Positions 8,105 to 16,672 of a DNA stretch of 64,000 nt are shown here, in pieces. Source of the DNA: Paramuribaculum sp. (GTDB lineage Bacteria > Bacteroidota > Bacteroidia > Bacteroidales > Muribaculaceae). The notes beneath the pieces are model-generated. The model was not told the origin of the DNA, made no database searches, and worked only from the letters and a program-made list of their open reading frames with translations. The position numbers were made by a program, and so were the translations under genes. The stretch is taken from the NCBI GenBank assembly GCA_022511125.1, contig JAFLSD010000011.1, forward strand, positions 29,132 to 93,131, read 5' to 3'. Each line of letters starts with the position of its first letter. Positions within the stretch are counted from its first letter, which is position 1.

Positions 8105-8647
8105 TTAATTATCTTCTTCGGCTACATATATGTCGCGCAAATTTCTTCCCAAGCCGTCGATATCGAGGCCGTATCCTATAATAAATTTAGGGGGAATAGT
8201 GAAGCCGATGTAGTCCGGTGTAACTTGATGACTACATACATCCGGTTTATATAACAACGCGGCCGTCCGGATGCTTGTCGGCTGTCTCAGTTTAAGATTA
8301 TCAAGAAGTTCTTTAATTGTCCTTCCCGTATCTATGACATCCTCCATTATAATGATATCTCTTCCACGGATATCCTCTTCTATCCCTAATAGTTCTTTGA
8401 CGTCTCCGGAAGATTCCGTACCTGAGTAACTTTTTAATCTGACAAAAGTTATTTCTGCATCAATCGACAAATTCATAAAAACTTCGGATGCAAACGCAAA
8501 AGCTCCGTTTAGGACACAAACGAGCAGTGGACATTTCCCTTCATAATCTTCCGAAATTGCTGCCGCTATCTGGCTTATGCGAGTCCCGATAGCTTCCGCC
8601 GGAATAAAAGGCTTAAATGAAATTCCATTAAAAATTACGTTTCCCAT
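8105..8647 (-). CDS. hpt: Hypoxanthine phosphoribosyltransferase
   Basis: This purine-salvage enzyme joins hypoxanthine or guanine to PRPP. The PRPP-binding loop is IIIMEDVIDTGRTI, with the two acidic residues before the glycine-threonine turn. The flexible-loop region SYSGTESSGDV and the base-contacting DYIGFTIPP segment are also present. The length of 180 aa is normal. It shares an operon with adk. A -7 box (8682-8690) and a 6-bp inverted repeat precede it. Confidence 0.95.
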   Translation of the reverse strand: MGNVIFNGISFKPFIPAEAIGTRISQIAAAISEDYEGKCPLLVCVLNGAFAFASEVFMNLSIDAEITFVRLKSYSGTESSGDVKELLGIEEDIRGRDIIIMEDVIDTGRTIKELLDNLKLRQPTSIRTAALLYKPDVCSHQVTPDYIGFTIPPKFIIGYGLDIDGLGRNLRDIYVAEEDN

Positions 8648-8661
8648 GGTCTTAATATTTT

Positions 8662-8690
8662 AGAACAAATATGTTCTATCCGCAAATATA
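8662..8690 (-). promoter_or_regulatory. hpt-adk promoter with a small inverted repeat
   Basis: On the minus strand TATATTTGC (8690-8682) fits the -7 consensus. Just downstream, AGAACA (8662-8667) and TGTTCT (8672-8677) form a perfect 6-bp inverted repeat over the start of the transcript, which could be an operator or leader hairpin. Confidence 0.5.
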
Positions 8691-8747
8691 CATAATTTTT
8701 TTGAATTTTAACCACTCTTCTGGGGTCAATGGACTTTGATATTTTTC

Positions 8748-8779
8748 TTGCAAAAAGACTTGGAAAGCATTAACTTTGC
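8748..8779 (+). promoter_or_regulatory. Bacteroidota sigma-ABfr-type promoter of pyrB
   Basis: TTG at 8748-8750 is followed by a 20-bp spacer and TAACTTTGC at 8771-8779, an almost ideal -33/-7 pair. Transcription should begin near 8783, giving a leader of about 20 nt. This supports ATG 8803 as the pyrB start and excludes the upstream in-frame TTG inside the promoter. Confidence 0.8.
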
Positions 8780-8802
8780 CAAAACTTAAAAATACCGGCT
8801 TT

Positions 8803-9729
8803 ATGAAAAACAGAAGCTTGGTTTCTATCGACGACATTAATCGCGAAGAAATCCTCGACCTGCTCAAACGGGCAAGATATTTCGAAGAGCATCCGAATCT
8901 TAATGTGCTTCAGGGAAAAGTTGTCGCAACACTTTTTTTTGAACCTTCCACCAGAACTCGTCTTAGTTTTGAAACAGCGGTAAATCGTCTTGGAGGAAGG
9001 ATCATAGGATTTTCTGATGCCAATACAAGTAGCTCGGCAAAAGGCGAAACGCTAAAAGACACGATCAAAATGGTTTCTAACTATGTTGATCTTATCGTCA
9101 TGCGCCATTATCTGGAAGGTGCCGCAAGATATGCTTCAGAAATAACCGACATTCCTGTGATAAATGCTGGTGACGGCGCAAACCAACATCCGTCACAGAC
9201 TATGCTTGACTTGTATTCTATCTATAAGACCCAAGGGACTCTCGAAAACCTTACCATAACGATGGTGGGCGATTTAAAATATGGACGTACCGTGCATTCT
9301 CTGCTTATGGCTATGAGATATTTCAATCCCACTTTCAACTTTGTTTCTTGCGATGAACTAAAGATGCCTGTTGAATACAAAGAAATCTGTGATAAATACG
9401 GTATTCGCTACACTGAACATACCGATTTCACTCCGGAAGTTATTAACTCAACCGACATCCTGTACATGACCCGTGTTCAAAGAGAACGTTTCACTGACAT
9501 TATGGAGTATGAGAAAGTTAAAAATCTCTATACGCTCCGTAACAATATGCTCCTTGATGCCAGACCGAATCTAAGAGTATTACATCCTCTACCTCGAATA
9601 ACTGAAATCGATCAGGATGTCGATGACAATCCTAAGGCATATTATTTTGAACAGGCCCGCAATGGTCTCTTTGCACGCCAAGCTATTATATGCAGAGCCC
9701 TCGGCATAGATCCGGAAAATATAAACTGA
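8803..9729 (+). CDS. pyrB: Aspartate carbamoyltransferase, catalytic chain
   Basis: This enzyme makes carbamoyl-aspartate in pyrimidine synthesis. The protein has the carbamoyl-phosphate motif [12 protein letters not shown], the [10 protein letters not shown] loop, the [17 protein letters not shown] segment and the C-terminal HPLPR motif. The start at 8803 ([11 protein letters not shown]) was chosen because the in-frame TTG at 8776 lies in the promoter. The regulatory chain pyrI follows 5 bp later. About 308 aa is the normal length. All catalytic residues look intact. Confidence 0.96.
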   Translation: MKNRSLVSIDDINREEILDLLKRARYFEEHPNLNVLQGKVVATLFFEPSTRTRLSFETAVNRLGGRIIGFSDANTSSSAKGETLKDTIKMVSNYVDLIVMRHYLEGAARYASEITDIPVINAGDGANQHPSQTMLDLYSIYKTQGTLENLTITMVGDLKYGRTVHSLLMAMRYFNPTFNFVSCDELKMPVEYKEICDKYGIRYTEHTDFTPEVINSTDILYMTRVQRERFTDIMEYEKVKNLYTLRNNMLLDARPNLRVLHPLPRITEIDQDVDDNPKAYYFEQARNGLFARQAIICRALGIDPENIN

Positions 9730-9734
9730 ATAAT

Positions 9735-10187
9735 ATGAAAAAAGAACTCGCAGTGGCCGCTTTGCGCAACGGCACAGTTATCGACCATATACCAAGCCAC
9801 GTTTTATTTAAAGTAGTTGAACTTCTTGATCTTCAACATATGAAAACGGGTGTTACTATCGGCAACAATCTCGACAGTAACCGGATGGGAACAAAAGGAA
9901 TAATAAAAATCGCCGATATTTTCTTCCCAGAAACGATACTCAATCGCATAGCCATCATCGCTCCCGGAGCTGTGATAAATATTATCAAGGATTTCGAAGT
10001 TGTAGAAAAAAGACCTGTGGAATTACCGGAAGAAATAATCGGCATAATTCGTTGTGGTAATCCCAAGTGTATCACAAATAACGAGCCGATGAAAACGCGT
10101 TTTGAAGTCATCGACGAGGGACAAGTGGCTGTAAAATGTCATTATTGCGGTAAAACAGTACCGAGCTCTGAAGCGCATCTGAAATGA
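9735..10187 (+). CDS. pyrI: Aspartate carbamoyltransferase, regulatory chain
   Basis: The regulatory chain binds CTP or ATP and adjusts PyrB activity in the holoenzyme. The N-terminal allosteric domain has the motif GTVIDHIPS and the C-terminal domain a zinc site CGNPKC...CHYCG that contacts the catalytic chain. ATG at 9735 gives MKKELAVAALRNGTVIDHI, the family-typical start, shortly after the pyrB stop. It overlaps the flavin reductase gene by 4 nt (ATGA). Having pyrI shows that the enzyme here is of the regulated, E. coli-like type. Confidence 0.96.
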   Translation: MKKELAVAALRNGTVIDHIPSHVLFKVVELLDLQHMKTGVTIGNNLDSNRMGTKGIIKIADIFFPETILNRIAIIAPGAVINIIKDFEVVEKRPVELPEEIIGIIRCGNPKCITNNEPMKTRFEVIDEGQVAVKCHYCGKTVPSSEAHLK

Positions 10188-10759
10188 TTGCAACAGACAG
10201 AGAATATTGGAAGCCGGGAACAATGATCTATCCGCTGCCGGCTGTGATTGTTTCATGTGGGACTTTCGAAGAATCGAATCTGGTAACAGTTGCATGGACA
10301 GGCACTATATGTACCGATCCGGCAATGTGTTATATATCTCTGCGCCCCTCCCGGTATAGCCACGAAATTATCCGGCGCAATATGGAATTCACTATCAATT
10401 TAACTACCGAACGACTTGCGAAAGCCGCAGATTGGTGTGGCGTGAAATCGGGAAGAGACTTTGACAAATGGAAGGAGATGAATCTTACCAAAGGAAAGGG
10501 AGTGAATGTGCAGTGTCCGTATATTGTTGAGTCACCACTTAATATAGAATGCCGCGTGCGACAAATCACATCATTGGGATCGCACGATATGTTTATTGCC
10601 GATGTTTTGGGAGTTATTGCCGATAAGAGTTTTATAGACAAGGAGTCGGGTGCATTCGATCTGCAACGAGCAGCTCTTATTTCTTATAGTCACGGTCATT
10701 ATTACGGACAGGGAGCTGAAATAGGCCGCTTCGGATGGTCTGTGCGTAAGAAATCTTAA
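10184..10759 (+). CDS. Flavin reductase family protein
   Basis: A 191-aa protein of the FMN-binding split-barrel flavin reductase family. Visible features are PGTMIYPLPAVIVSCGT, the flavin-contacting TVAWTGTICTDPAMCYISLRP region and FTINLTTERLA. Substrate is unknown; such proteins supply reduced flavin or reduce small molecules. It overlaps pyrI by 4 nt and is translationally coupled to it, though a role in pyrimidine synthesis is not obvious. Its end is 13 bp from the convergent maf gene. Confidence 0.85.
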   Translation: MIATDREYWKPGTMIYPLPAVIVSCGTFEESNLVTVAWTGTICTDPAMCYISLRPSRYSHEIIRRNMEFTINLTTERLAKAADWCGVKSGRDFDKWKEMNLTKGKGVNVQCPYIVESPLNIECRVRQITSLGSHDMFIADVLGVIADKSFIDKESGAFDLQRAALISYSHGHYYGQGAEIGRFGWSVRKKS

Positions 10760-10772
10760 ATAAGATTGCTAA

Positions 10773-11405
10773 TCAAAAGGTTTTCAAGTGATTGAAAAGG
10801 CGGTGAACAGGAAGTCCCATGACGTTGTAGAAGCTGCCTTGAATGGATTTTATGGCGACAGCTCCGATCCATTCCTGGATGCCGTAGGCACCAGCTTTAT
10901 CGTATGGGCGGTACTTAAACAGGTAGTATTCAATTTCTTCATCTGTGAGTTCCGCAAATTCCACTTTTGATAACGAGCTGAAAGAGAGGTGTTTGTTTTT
11001 TGTTCGAATTGAGACTCCAGTTACGACGGTGTGGGCTTTTCCGGCAAGAGTCCGAAGCATGGCTTTGGCTTGTACGTAATCGGTGGGTTTTCCGATTGGT
11101 TTTCCGTCGACAATGACCATCGTATCAGCGGTAATACTCAGTATGTTAGCTGTAGATTCCGCTTGAAAGCGGCGATAAAATTCGTTTGATTTTTTTATTG
11201 CGAGGTATTCAGAGATTTCAAGTGGTGGAAGATCGGCTGGGTAGGTTTCATCACAATCTTCTAACGGTCTGATTTCGAATGGGATATCGAGCATTGAGAG
11301 GAGTTCACGACGGCGTGGCGATGCACTCGCAAGAACGACCGTGAACTTTTCAAGGTTCTTTAATGGGTTGATTGCCAGATGATTATTGCAGTCTGTCTTT
11401 TCCAT
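10773..11405 (-). CDS. maf: Maf-like nucleotide pyrophosphatase
   Basis: Maf proteins hydrolyse non-canonical nucleoside triphosphates such as dTTP or UTP. The 210-aa protein has the N-terminal signature VVLASASPRRRELL and the central TADTMVIVDGKPIGKP motif, followed by ARTLAGKAHTVVTGV. The DKAGAYGIQEW segment, typical of the dTTP/UTP-type Maf, is complete. The start overlaps the DUF2520 gene by 23 nt. In Bacteroides a KdsC-like phosphatase usually lies between these two genes as far as I recall; here it is absent. Confidence 0.93.
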   Translation of the reverse strand: MEKTDCNNHLAINPLKNLEKFTVVLASASPRRRELLSMLDIPFEIRPLEDCDETYPADLPPLEISEYLAIKKSNEFYRRFQAESTANILSITADTMVIVDGKPIGKPTDYVQAKAMLRTLAGKAHTVVTGVSIRTKNKHLSFSSLSKVEFAELTDEEIEYYLFKYRPYDKAGAYGIQEWIGAVAIKSIQGSFYNVMGLPVHRLFNHLKTF

Positions 11406-12204
11406 AGAGTTTCATGATTTGGTTTGATAGAAATTCATAGATAACTCGTTGATTTTCAGGAAGGAGGCGAAGATGTTCTTCTATAACGCGTTGATCGCCT
11501 CTTCTTGCAGGTCCGGTTTGAGCTTCTAATGGACTGATTTTATGGATTTTATCCCACGTTTCTTGGATGAGGGGGAACAGGATTTCAATGTCGTTTCCTG
11601 TGGTTTCCAAGACCTCTTTTGCGTTGATCCACAGGTAGTTGACGAAATTGCAGGCGAAGACAGCGGCGGCGTGGATTCGTTTGCGTGTATCACTATCGGC
11701 AACCGTAACTTTTTCGCTAAGGCGCGACGCAATACTAATCAGCTGATTTTCAATAATTTCCGAGGAGCCTTCGACAAAAATCGGTACGTTTTTGAGGTCT
11801 ACGGGGATGCCTTTCGTGAAGGTCTGCATGGGGTAGATGACGCCGTAAACATCTGATACTGAGGAGAATATTTCTTTTGGCACGGAACCGGATGTGTGTA
11901 CCCAGAGTCCTCCATGCTTATTGACTGATTGACAGATTGTTGCGATTGCATCATCGGCAACGGTTATGATGTAGAGGTCAGCCTGGGCAAGAATGTTGCC
12001 CTTGGAATTTGTCACGGTGATCTCTTTGTTTTCCCTTATGAGTTGCTTGCAGAGGTTGGCGATTTCCTGGGCATGGGCAATATTTCGCCCATATATCTGC
12101 CGCACGTTAATACCTGCTTTTATAAGCTGTGGCACAAGGGAATAGGCTACGTTTCCCGTGCCAAGAACGACACAATCGAGGGAGGTGTCTGAGGGGTTCA
12201 CCAT
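11383..12204 (-). CDS. Rossmann-fold and DUF2520 domain protein
   Basis: A probable NAD(P)-binding dehydrogenase-like protein. The N-terminus has a Rossmann glycine motif VVLGTGNVAYSL followed by ADLYIITVADDAI. The C-terminal half is the helical DUF2520 domain, with IHAAAVFACNFVNYL and the TGPARRGDQRVIEEHL segment. The fold resembles pyrroline-5-carboxylate reductase, but the substrate is unknown. I chose ATG at 12204 (MVNPSDTSLDC), which overlaps the nitroreductase gene by only 7 nt; ATG at 12228 would overlap by 31 nt. It is part of a four-gene minus operon. Confidence 0.85.
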   Translation of the reverse strand: MVNPSDTSLDCVVLGTGNVAYSLVPQLIKAGINVRQIYGRNIAHAQEIANLCKQLIRENKEITVTNSKGNILAQADLYIITVADDAIATICQSVNKHGGLWVHTSGSVPKEIFSSVSDVYGVIYPMQTFTKGIPVDLKNVPIFVEGSSEIIENQLISIASRLSEKVTVADSDTRKRIHAAAVFACNFVNYLWINAKEVLETTGNDIEILFPLIQETWDKIHKISPLEAQTGPARRGDQRVIEEHLRLLPENQRVIYEFLSNQIMKLYGKDRLQ

Positions 12205-12725
12205 TGCCCAAGGTGAACGTTTTCCCATTTTAGCTTTTCGAGGTCGTTGGGTCTACGTTGTTCGTTTTTATGCCCGAATGTAAGGATACAGAGGGGATTA
12301 AATTGCTCTGGAATAGAGAGTTGCTCGGCCACATATTCGTCGGAAGGTTGTCCGTCGGCAGTAAATCGTCCTCTTACCTGAACCCAGCAGGAACCGAGCC
12401 CAAGGTCTTCTGCTTGAAGTTGCATATATGCTGCTGCTATCGATGCGTCTTCCACCCAAACGTCACTCGCCATGGTGTCGCCGCAGACGATTATCGCGAG
12501 CCGGCAGTCTTTGATCGAAACGGCGTATTGCGGCTTGCATTGTGAGAGTCGTTCGAGCATTTCGGGGTTTTCGACGGCAACGAATTGCCACGAACGGGTG
12601 TTTTTTGAAGTTGGCGCGAGAAGTGCGGCTTCGAGTATTGTCCTGACGTTTTCTGGTGAGATTTGTTGTGAGTCATATCGCCGTGTGCTGCGGCGGTTGA
12701 CAATCAGTTGATGAAAGTCGGTCAT
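12198..12725 (-). CDS. Nitroreductase family FMN-dependent oxidoreductase
   Basis: A 175-aa protein of the nitroreductase fold. The N-terminal motif VNRRSTRRYDSQQI binds FMN phosphate, and APTSKNTRSWQFVAVEN is the typical second contact. The C-terminal GLGSCWVQVRGRF segment completes the pocket. These enzymes use NAD(P)H to reduce nitro compounds or quinones; the natural substrate is unknown. It lies 13 bp after the SPOR gene in the same operon. Confidence 0.88.
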   Translation of the reverse strand: MTDFHQLIVNRRSTRRYDSQQISPENVRTILEAALLAPTSKNTRSWQFVAVENPEMLERLSQCKPQYAVSIKDCRLAIIVCGDTMASDVWVEDASIAAAYMQLQAEDLGLGSCWVQVRGRFTADGQPSDEYVAEQLSIPEQFNPLCILTFGHKNEQRRPNDLEKLKWENVHLGQW

Positions 12726-12738
12726 GCGGGGTGGAATT

Positions 12739-13758
12739 TTATTTGCAGAACACCCATGTTCCCGGGTGAATCGCTGCGAATTGTTTTTTGTATTGTGTTA
12801 CGGACTTAAGGGTGTTTCCGCTTGCAGCGAAGACACGGTGATGTCCGTCATATTCAATGATATCGAGTTTTTCCCATGCTCTTTTAGCGATCCAGTTTTC
12901 TGCTTCCTGACGTGTGTCGAACGATCCGACAATGAGGAAGTATTGGTCGTCGTGGTTCATGCGTCTATCGTCAGGGATAGATGATCGGCGAGAACGTTCT
13001 TCTTTTGTTTTTACCGGTTTTTCTGATTCGGCGGATGTTTCGGGTGCCACAGTCGTCGAGGGTTGAACGGTAGCTTTCACTTTGGGTTTTTCGGGAAGCG
13101 GTTTTGCTACGATCTCAACAGTTTCGGGTTCTTCCCGGGGTGGCGTTATCAAAAGGACTGATTTAGTAACAGGTTTGGCGATTGAGGCCTGGAAGTGAGT
13201 TTCTTTATCAAAAATCACAGGGGTGGTGAATATCACGCCAAGCATGAAGATGACGATGATGACGGCGGCCCATTTCACGGCTTTGACAACTGAACGTAGG
13301 AGAACGCGGGGGTTGTCGGCTGCAACGTTTTCGGCTACAGTGTTATCAACAGGGAGCTTTAAGGCGTCGAGTCCATAGAAGGGGGCGTTGACGAGAGATC
13401 GGTTTTCATCGGGGGTGAATAGGATGGCTCCTCCGGCGGCTCGTTTGAATCGGCCGACACGTGGTATTTCGAAATTACCGGTGAGCTCGATGACGGATTT
13501 CATCATTTCTACGGAGTCGCTAACAACTTTGCCTGCTGCCTGATATGTAACGCCTTCGCGACGCGAGATGCTTGAAGCAAGGAGGCCGTCGTTGTGGTCA
13601 AGGCTACCGTTGAATCCGACAGTCCGTCGGGGCGGCAAGGCTGTAAGGCCGTCTATACGAGCACTATGCTCGTCAGCGACAAGTGCTCCCCATCCGGGGA
13701 TGATCACGCAGTCGTGTTGACTGAGAAGGAATTGAATATGTGGTATAATCCTATTCAC
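12739..13758 (-). CDS. Membrane-anchored SPOR-domain protein with HU/CCDC81-like N-terminus
   Basis: A bitopic membrane protein likely recruited to division-site peptidoglycan. The cytoplasmic N-terminus (IPHIQFLLSQHDCVIIPGWGALVA) matches the HU-CCDC81 module found before SPOR domains in Bacteroidota. A single membrane helix (WAAVIIVIFMLGVIF, about residues 167-181) is followed by a proline- and charge-rich linker and the C-terminal SPOR domain (YFLIVGSFDTRQEAENWI to the end). The start codon is GTG at 13758. It lies only 4 nt after a -7 box, so the mRNA may be leaderless. First gene of the operon toward maf. Confidence 0.82.
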   Translation of the reverse strand: MNRIIPHIQFLLSQHDCVIIPGWGALVADEHSARIDGLTALPPRRTVGFNGSLDHNDGLLASSISRREGVTYQAAGKVVSDSVEMMKSVIELTGNFEIPRVGRFKRAAGGAILFTPDENRSLVNAPFYGLDALKLPVDNTVAENVAADNPRVLLRSVVKAVKWAAVIIVIFMLGVIFTTPVIFDKETHFQASIAKPVTKSVLLITPPREEPETVEIVAKPLPEKPKVKATVQPSTTVAPETSAESEKPVKTKEERSRRSSIPDDRRMNHDDQYFLIVGSFDTRQEAENWIAKRAWEKLDIIEYDGHHRVFAASGNTLKSVTQYKKQFAAIHPGTWVFCK

Positions 13759-13762
13759 GTTT

Positions 13763-13771
13763 GCAAAAATA
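13763..13771 (-). promoter_or_regulatory. -7 box 4 nt from the SPOR gene GTG start
   Basis: On the minus strand TATTTTTGC is followed by AAAC and then the GTG start codon. Transcription would begin 0-3 nt before the codon, predicting a leaderless mRNA. Confidence 0.55.
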
Positions 13772-13825
13772 CATATTTTTTCGTAATATTCAAATCTCAG
13801 CTTTGAGTCGATAGAGTTTTAAGTG

Positions 13826-13849
13826 TTATGAGTCTTATAAGACGGATAA
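13826..13849. promoter_or_regulatory. 24-bp dyad upstream of the defense-like cluster, candidate operator
   Basis: A perfect palindrome GTCTTATAAGAC (13832-13843) is flanked on both sides, after 2 nt, by TTAT and ATAA, which are also complementary. Twenty of 24 positions are symmetric. It lies about 45 bp upstream of a -7 box for the methyltransferase gene. A dimeric regulator could bind here; none is encoded next to it. Confidence 0.5.
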
Positions 13850-13892
13850 GTGGGATGAGGGGACGATTGTGGGATAAATGAGAATTTTTCAG

Positions 13893-13900
13893 TAATTTTG
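13893..13900 (+). promoter_or_regulatory. Candidate -7 box of the defense-like cluster
   Basis: TAATTTTG matches the -7 core. A TTG at 13867-13869 lies 23 bp upstream, slightly longer than ideal. The predicted leader to ATG 13915 or 13930 is 10-25 nt. Confidence 0.5.
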
Positions 13901-13914
13901 TTTGCATAATAATA

Positions 13915-16659
13915 TTGTTTAAAAACAAGATGGCGAGGAAAGCTAAATCATATTCTCATGTAGCCGCTACTGAAGCGTTGGAACTGCTTGGTAAGCATGG
14001 CACGACTTCCGAAGGACTCATTTATGAGCTTCTTCGCATCTTTGCCGGTTTCGGTGACGGTCAAATTGGTCGATTGAAAGATGGTCGAGGCAATTCAGCT
14101 AATGACGACAAGACTATACTTGTCAAGAATCTGGTTGCTTATCGTCCTAAACCTTCCGACCTCATAGAAAATCTTTATAAAGAAATCAAGGTTATGGTAG
14201 CTGACAATAAAATCTCTCGGCACAACCCTCGACTTTATATTGTCAGCAATGGCACTGATATTGTAGCCTATGATCCAAAAAAGAAAGAATACGACGAATT
14301 CAAAGTAGAGCTATTATGGCGTGATTTTTCTTTCTTTGAGCCGTTGGCAGGTATTGAACCAGTTGCTCATATTGAGGAGGCCGAAGCCGACGTAAAGAGT
14401 GCCGAGCTTATGGCCAAACTCTTTGACGATATTCGTCGCTATAATGATATTCGAGACAAAGACACCGTCCATGCTCTCAATATTTTCATGTCGCGGCTCC
14501 TGTTTTGCTTCTTTGCCGAAGATACTGGATTGTTCCCCGATGAGAATCTTTTCACCAACACTCTGAAAACATACACCAAAGAAGACGGCTCTGACCTCGC
14601 CGATTTCATCGACCGTGCTTTCTTCGTTATGTCGACCAACGACGCCGAAATTCGTGCTCGGCTTCCCAAATTCTTTGATGTTTTCCCTTATGTCAATGGC
14701 GGACTGTTCCGTGAACATTACCCGATACCGTTTCTTTCACGCCGCGCCCGCACATTGATTATCAACTGCGGAGAATATAATTGGCGAGAAATCAATCCTG
14801 ACATATTCGGGTCGATGATACAGGCAGTCATTACCCCCGAACAACGTGCCGGGCTCGGTATGCACTACACGTCCGTTCCGAATATCGAGAAACTTATTAA
14901 ACCACTTTTCCTCGACTCTCTCGAAGAAGAATACCTTGCAGCTTGCGCCGAGTGTCGCGAAAAGCTCGCTCAAAACATAAAGCCCGATAAGGCAGCACAA
15001 CGGCTAAGCCGACTTCTTGCCCGACTTTCACAAATAAAGTTCTTTGACCCGGCTTGCGGCAGCGGAAACTTCCTTATTATATCCTACAAGAGAGTGCGTG
15101 AACTTGAAATAAAAGTTTGGAAAGCCATTCGCGACATAGCCAATCTCAGCATTCTTCCAATCCCAGGCATAACACTCACGCAATTCTACGGCATTGAGAT
15201 TGACGAATATGCTTGCGACACCGCCACTCTCTCGCTGTGGCTCGCCGAACACCAAATGAACGTCAAATTCAAAGAAGAATTCGGCGTTGACACCGAAACC
15301 TTGCCGCTTAAACCATCCGGCCATATCATCTGCGGCAACGCTTGCCGTCTCAACTGGAACACTGTCTGCTCTCATGAGTCCGACGACGAAGTCTATATCA
15401 TGGGCAACCCGCCGTATCTTGGAAGCTCCATGCAAGATGAAGCTCAAAAAGATGACCTGAAAACAGTATGTGGTCATTTCCAAAATTATAAAAATCTGGA
15501 TTATATTGCTTCTTGGTTCTATAAAGGGGCTAAATATATTTCGGGCACGAAATCCAAATGCGCTTTCGTTTCGACAAATTCTATTTGTCAAGGGGACAGC
15601 GTTAATCTTTTATGGCCCAATGTTTTCTCCAAAGACGTTGAGATTTGCTTTGCTTATGAGTCATTCAAATGGAGTAATAGTGCCAAAGCCAATGCCGCTG
15701 TTATTGTAGTTATTATTGGTTTAGAAAGCGTTTCAAAAAACCATAAATTGCTTTATAATAACGGACAAGTTTCAAAAGTAGAACATATCAATGGCTATCT
15801 ATTAGCTGCTCCCGAAATTGCAGTTGTAAGAAGAAATAAACCAATTTCCGGATTACCTAAAATGGTTTTTGGAAATAAACCGACAGATGGAGGTTTTTTA
15901 ATACTTGAACCTGAAGAAAAAGAAAAACTTATATTAGATTATCCTGAAGCTGAGCCATTAATACGAATTTATCAAGGCTCTGATAGCTTTATAAACGGCT
16001 TGGATAGATATTGTTTTTGGATTACAGATGAGAACTTGGATTTGGCAAATTCTATACCACCGATTGTAGAAAGATTTGAAGCAGTAAAAATTTTTAGACT
16101 CCAGAGCAAAGCCGATTCAACTGTTGAATACGCTGATAAACCACATTTGTTCAAACAACGTGCCCATCAAGACGGAATTGCATTGTTAGTTCCTCGTGTG
16201 TCTTCCGAAAGACGCGAGTATCTTCCTATCGGCTTTGTTAATTCTAATACAATTGCTTCAGATGCAACTCAAGTTATATATGGAGCTACGCTCTTAACTT
16301 TCGCCATTTTAGCTAATCGTATGCATACTATTTGGCTGAGAGCTATTGGTGGTAAACTTAAAAACGATTATCGTTATTCCAATCTTGTCTATGATTCTTT
16401 CCCGTTCCCAAAGCTAACTACTTTGGATAAGAAAGTTTTGGAAGACTTGGCCCAAAACATTCTTGATATACGCGACCAAAATTACGACATGACGCTCGGG
16501 AAAATGTATAACCCCGAAACTATGCCGGAAGAATTACGCCGAGCACACGCCGAACTCGATCTTGCCGTCGAACGCATCTACCGCTCCGTGCCGTTCCAAT
16601 CCGACGAAGAACGCCTCGAACATCTTTTCCGCCTCTACTCCAAATTGACCAAAAAATAA
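13915..16659 (+). CDS. MmeI-like class I DNA adenine methyltransferase, nuclease motif not evident
   Basis: A 914-aa protein collinear with MmeI-type methyltransferases. It shows a helical spacer (MSRLLFCFFAEDTGLF), the AdoMet motif FDPACGSGNFLI (Asp378-Asn385), the catalytic motif NPPYLG (Asn498), AFVSTNSICQGDSV, a target-recognition region (about 600-800, KTVFGNKPTDGG-like) and a C-terminal MPEELRRAHAELDLAVERIY. N6-adenine methylation on the host is expected. The N-terminal part, where MmeI carries its PD-(D/E)xK nuclease (EMK), reads TILVKNLVAYRP here, so cleavage is probably lost. ATG 13930 (MARKAKSYS) may be the true start. The recognition region is more AT-rich than the rest, suggesting exchange. 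It heads the cluster with a helicase and a GIY-YIG nuclease. Confidence 0.85.
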   Translation: MFKNKMARKAKSYSHVAATEALELLGKHGTTSEGLIYELLRIFAGFGDGQIGRLKDGRGNSANDDKTILVKNLVAYRPKPSDLIENLYKEIKVMVADNKISRHNPRLYIVSNGTDIVAYDPKKKEYDEFKVELLWRDFSFFEPLAGIEPVAHIEEAEADVKSAELMAKLFDDIRRYNDIRDKDTVHALNIFMSRLLFCFFAEDTGLFPDENLFTNTLKTYTKEDGSDLADFIDRAFFVMSTNDAEIRARLPKFFDVFPYVNGGLFREHYPIPFLSRRARTLIINCGEYNWREINPDIFGSMIQAVITPEQRAGLGMHYTSVPNIEKLIKPLFLDSLEEEYLAACAECREKLAQNIKPDKAAQRLSRLLARLSQIKFFDPACGSGNFLIISYKRVRELEIKVWKAIRDIANLSILPIPGITLTQFYGIEIDEYACDTATLSLWLAEHQMNVKFKEEFGVDTETLPLKPSGHIICGNACRLNWNTVCSHESDDEVYIMGNPPYLGSSMQDEAQKDDLKTVCGHFQNYKNLDYIASWFYKGAKYISGTKSKCAFVSTNSICQGDSVNLLWPNVFSKDVEICFAYESFKWSNSAKANAAVIVVIIGLESVSKNHKLLYNNGQVSKVEHINGYLLAAPEIAVVRRNKPISGLPKMVFGNKPTDGGFLILEPEEKEKLILDYPEAEPLIRIYQGSDSFINGLDRYCFWITDENLDLANSIPPIVERFEAVKIFRLQSKADSTVEYADKPHLFKQRAHQDGIALLVPRVSSERREYLPIGFVNSNTIASDATQVIYGATLLTFAILANRMHTIWLRAIGGKLKNDYRYSNLVYDSFPFPKLTTLDKKVLEDLAQNILDIRDQNYDMTLGKMYNPETMPEELRRAHAELDLAVERIYRSVPFQSDEERLEHLFRLYSKLTKK

Positions 16660-16672
16660 TATATACTCCAAT

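Noticed and set aside
15028-15591. 187-codon antisense frame in the methyltransferase gene
   Set aside because: It overlaps conserved methylase motifs on the other strand and shows no family features.
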